Of a DNA stretch of 64,000 nt, positions 61,831 to 64,000 are shown in pieces; the stretch's first letter is position 1, and every line of letters begins with the position of its first letter. Both the position numbers and the translations under genes were made by a program. Source of the DNA: Thiomicrorhabdus sp965602805 (lineage in GTDB: Bacteria; Pseudomonadota; Gammaproteobacteria; Thiomicrospirales; Thiomicrospiraceae); NCBI GenBank assembly GCA_965602805.1, contig CBFCZK010000010.1:1-64000 (forward strand), given 5' to 3'. Below the pieces are notes generated by a model. It was not told the origin of the DNA and did no database searches. It saw only the letters and a program-made list of their open reading frames with translations.

Positions 61831-63036
61831 ATGACAGAGAATGCTTATATATCGGTAGAAACCGAATCCCAACTGAACCACTATTGCCAACAAATCATCG
61901 ATAACCCTGATATTTCATGGGTGGCCATCGATACTGAATTTGTGAGAGTGGATACCTATTTTGCTGAACTTAGTTTAGTCCAAATTCAAGACTGCCTGGG
62001 ACAAACCGCGATTATTGATCCGATATTGATCACTCAATCTGCCGTTGTCGACAGTACCACTCATCCACTGCATGCTTTGACGGCATTATTGACCGATGCA
62101 AACACGCTGAAAGTGTTTCATTCCGCACGCCAAGACATCGAAGTATTGTACCAACTTGAAGATAAAATGCCGGTCTCTATTTTCGATACGCAAATCGCTG
62201 CGCTGTTTTTAAAACATGGTGAAATGGCCGGTTTCGCACGTGTCATTAAAGCAGAGTTACATGTCAGTATCGACAAAAGCCAGACGCGCACCAACTGGCA
62301 TCATCGACCTTTAACGCCTGAACAGATTGAATACGCGTTAGACGATGTACGTTATCTCTCTCCGCTGTATGAACAATGCTTAAAGAAACTTACAGCAGAT
62401 GAAATTGCCGCCGTTACGCAAGAATGTTCAGCGATGTTAGATAAAATACTGTATACGCCAGCCCCTAAAAATGCCGGTGCTAAAGTCAAAGGCATCAAGG
62501 CCTTTAAAGCCAAACAGTTAGCCATTGTAAATACCTTAGCAAGCTGGCGTGAGCAGTTCGCAGTGACTCAAAACCAACCTAAAAAATGGGTTATGGATGA
62601 TGATGTCATTACCAATATTGCCAAGCGCCCACCGATTACCGTTGAGGCACTTTACAAAGTACCGCATATAAAATCCTCTTCCGTAAAACTCTACGGTGCA
62701 CAATGGATTGAGTTGATTGATGAAGTCTTTCAGCAGTCGCCAGAGGAATGGCCACAACCACCCCCTAAAGTACCGACAGCCACATTACAGGAAGAAGCCT
62801 TAATACAGTTATGTATGGCGTATGTTCAGCAGGTTGCGATTGAGTACAAATTGAACCTACCTTCTGTCGCGAATCGGAATGATATTCTGGCTATCTTACG
62901 TCTCAAAACCGATGAAAAACCTGTGTTAAAAGGCTGGCGTAACCAACTGATTGGTAAAGATTTAAACCTGATAAACTCTGGTAGAGTCTCGATCAAGATT
63001 GAATTAGATAAAATCGTTCTAATCTGGAATTTATGA
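61831..63036 (+). CDS. rnd: Ribonuclease D
   Basis: 401 residues from the ATG at 61831 (a TTG at 61795 is also possible; neither has a clear ribosome-binding site). It is a 3'-to-5' exoribonuclease for tRNA maturation. The DEDD catalytic motifs are present: DTEFVR (Exo I), FHSARQDIEVL (Exo II) and YALDDVRYLSPLY (Exo III). An HRDC domain follows (about 215-290), with a second helical region to the end. It is slightly longer than E. coli RNase D (375). Confidence 0.93.
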   Translation: MTENAYISVETESQLNHYCQQIIDNPDISWVAIDTEFVRVDTYFAELSLVQIQDCLGQTAIIDPILITQSAVVDSTTHPLHALTALLTDANTLKVFHSARQDIEVLYQLEDKMPVSIFDTQIAALFLKHGEMAGFARVIKAELHVSIDKSQTRTNWHHRPLTPEQIEYALDDVRYLSPLYEQCLKKLTADEIAAVTQECSAMLDKILYTPAPKNAGAKVKGIKAFKAKQLAIVNTLASWREQFAVTQNQPKKWVMDDDVITNIAKRPPITVEALYKVPHIKSSSVKLYGAQWIELIDEVFQQSPEEWPQPPPKVPTATLQEEALIQLCMAYVQQVAIEYKLNLPSVANRNDILAILRLKTDEKPVLKGWRNQLIGKDLNLINSGRVSIKIELDKIVLIWNL

Positions 63037-63127
63037 CGTAAGAATTCCAAGTTTATCGAAACTTGAAACGCACAAAAACACCTTTTACTCAAGTGATACA
63101 CTGAATGACAAACTAAGGAATCCCAAA

Positions 63128-64000
63128 GTGAACGCAAACAACCGCAACGAGCCGTCTTCTCAAGATCTGCCAGAGAAGCCAAGAATGCAACCTGCTAAAA
63201 ATGTGCTCTATGCACAAGCTGGTGGCGTTACTGCAGTCATCAATGCCAGTGCGGCGGCCGTTATTGAAACGGTGCAACAACATGGCGATTTTTTTGGTAA
63301 AACCTATGCAGCACTGAACGGTATTAAAGGCGTTTTAGAAGAAGATTTTGTGGATTTAAGTGATATATCTCAAGCCACTTTAGAGCATTTGAAATATCAA
63401 CCAGGTGCCGCTTTTAAAGCCTGTCGTTTTGATTTGGATCCACTTGATCATAACCCGGGACAATACGAACGGGTTTTAGAGGTCTTTAAAACTTACGAGA
63501 TTGGTTATTTTTTTTACAATGGTGGTAATGGCTCTATGGTCACGGCGCAAAAAGTCGCCGACTATTGCTGTGAACGTGGCCACCCGGTTATCTGCGTCGG
63601 CGTCGCTAAAACCATCGATAATGATTTGGATCTATCGCACTGTAGCCCAGGCTTTGGCAGTGCAGCCAAATACCTCGCCACCAGCTTCCTGGAAGCCACG
63701 CTGGATATTATCTCCATGCACGAGACCTCTTCTAAATTCTTTATTATGGAGACGATGGGCCGAAATACCGGTTGGTTAACGCTCTCTGCCGCCCTCATTA
63801 AAGACATTATTCCTGATGTTCCCTTAATCATATTGCCTGCAGAACGGCTTTTTAATGAAGCTGCTTTTCTTCAAAAAGTCGAAAAACTGATTGCTGAAAA
63901 AGGCTACTGTGTCTGTGCTGTATCAGAAGGTTTACAGCGAGAAAATGGCGAATACATCAGTATTGCCAGTATCGAACACACTCATGAACGTGATTACATT
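63128..64000 (+). CDS. 6-phosphofructokinase of the PPi-PFK-like clade, 3' end outside the window
   Basis: The GTG at 63128 has AAGGA 8 bases upstream; 291 codons are visible and the frame is open at the edge. It starts with AKNVLYAQAGGVTAVINASA, the phosphate-loop region of PFKs. The phospho-donor segment is NGGNGSMVTA, and the catalytic segment is VAKTIDNDLDL, where Lys occupies the place typical of PPi-using enzymes (Gly in E. coli PfkA). The neighbouring Gly in GGNGS is, however, the residue typical of ATP enzymes. The donor, PPi or ATP, is therefore uncertain. Confidence 0.88.
   Translation, partial: MNANNRNEPSSQDLPEKPRMQPAKNVLYAQAGGVTAVINASAAAVIETVQQHGDFFGKTYAALNGIKGVLEEDFVDLSDISQATLEHLKYQPGAAFKACRFDLDPLDHNPGQYERVLEVFKTYEIGYFFYNGGNGSMVTAQKVADYCCERGHPVICVGVAKTIDNDLDLSHCSPGFGSAAKYLATSFLEATLDIISMHETSSKFFIMETMGRNTGWLTLSAALIKDIIPDVPLIILPAERLFNEAAFLQKVEKLIAEKGYCVCAVSEGLQRENGEYISIASIEHTHERDYI

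Overview
The window is a stretch of gammaproteobacterial chromosome. Housekeeping genes dominate: proS, purM-purN, dcd, ilvA, rpiA, thiE, hemL, mpl, rnd, hda, epmC, arfB and ylqF. The moderate-to-low GC content, a PPi-PFK-like phosphofructokinase, periplasmic thioredoxins, c-di-GMP proteins and an Aer-like chemoreceptor suggest a sulfur-oxidising Thiomicrospira/Hydrogenovibrio/Thiomicrorhabdus-type bacterium. That placement is an inference from gene content, not a computed one. I found no rRNA, tRNA, CRISPR array, prophage or intact transposase.

Layout. 1-560 is repeat-rich and gene-free, then comes a dGTPase of the type linked to anti-phage defence (minus). 2150-8800 holds a lipoprotein, the ydbH-ynbE-ydbL envelope-bridge genes and a second AsmA-like protein. 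9070-11870 holds an amino-acid permease, a YdfG-like dehydrogenase and a DUF2062 membrane protein. A decayed DUF924 gene and an Aer-like chemoreceptor follow (11989-14487). 15145-21816 carries proS, ytoQ, ald, a membrane diguanylate cyclase and fklB. 22136-25753 looks like accessory DNA: an orphan membrane protein, a coding relic and two paralogous oxidoreductases flanking a DUF4386 protein. 25848-31531 holds a DUF2058 protein, yggL, ylqF and a MacAB-type exporter. A 47-residue secreted-peptide gene with its own promoter and terminator lies at 31813-31956 (minus). 32225-33596 is a phosphoribosyltransferase/hydrolase pair.

33699-40053 (minus) contains a PilZ protein, a short membrane-fusion protein with a TolC partner, two thioredoxin-fold proteins, hda and a DUF2066 protein. 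40225-43567 is purM-purN-DUF3108-dcd. A 161-bp MITE-like element separates dcd from a START-domain gene. 46126-48418 (minus) is arfB, a small membrane protein and ilvA. 48709-52924 is a copper-handling cluster: TonB receptor, SCO, PCu(A)C and an unknown Met/Cys-containing protein, interrupted by a second MITE-like element. 53165-56587 is rpiA, a TlpA-like gene, thiE and hemL. The right end has a GGDEF-EAL sensor, epmC, an orphan gene, a 28-residue membrane protein, mpl, rnd and the start of a phosphofructokinase cut by the window edge.

The most unusual feature is a palindrome, CCAGGCCTGG (usually ACCAGGCCTGGT). I count 18 exact copies, ten intergenic and eight inside genes, where chance predicts well under one. 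It behaves like a genome-wide iterated palindrome, and its function is unknown.
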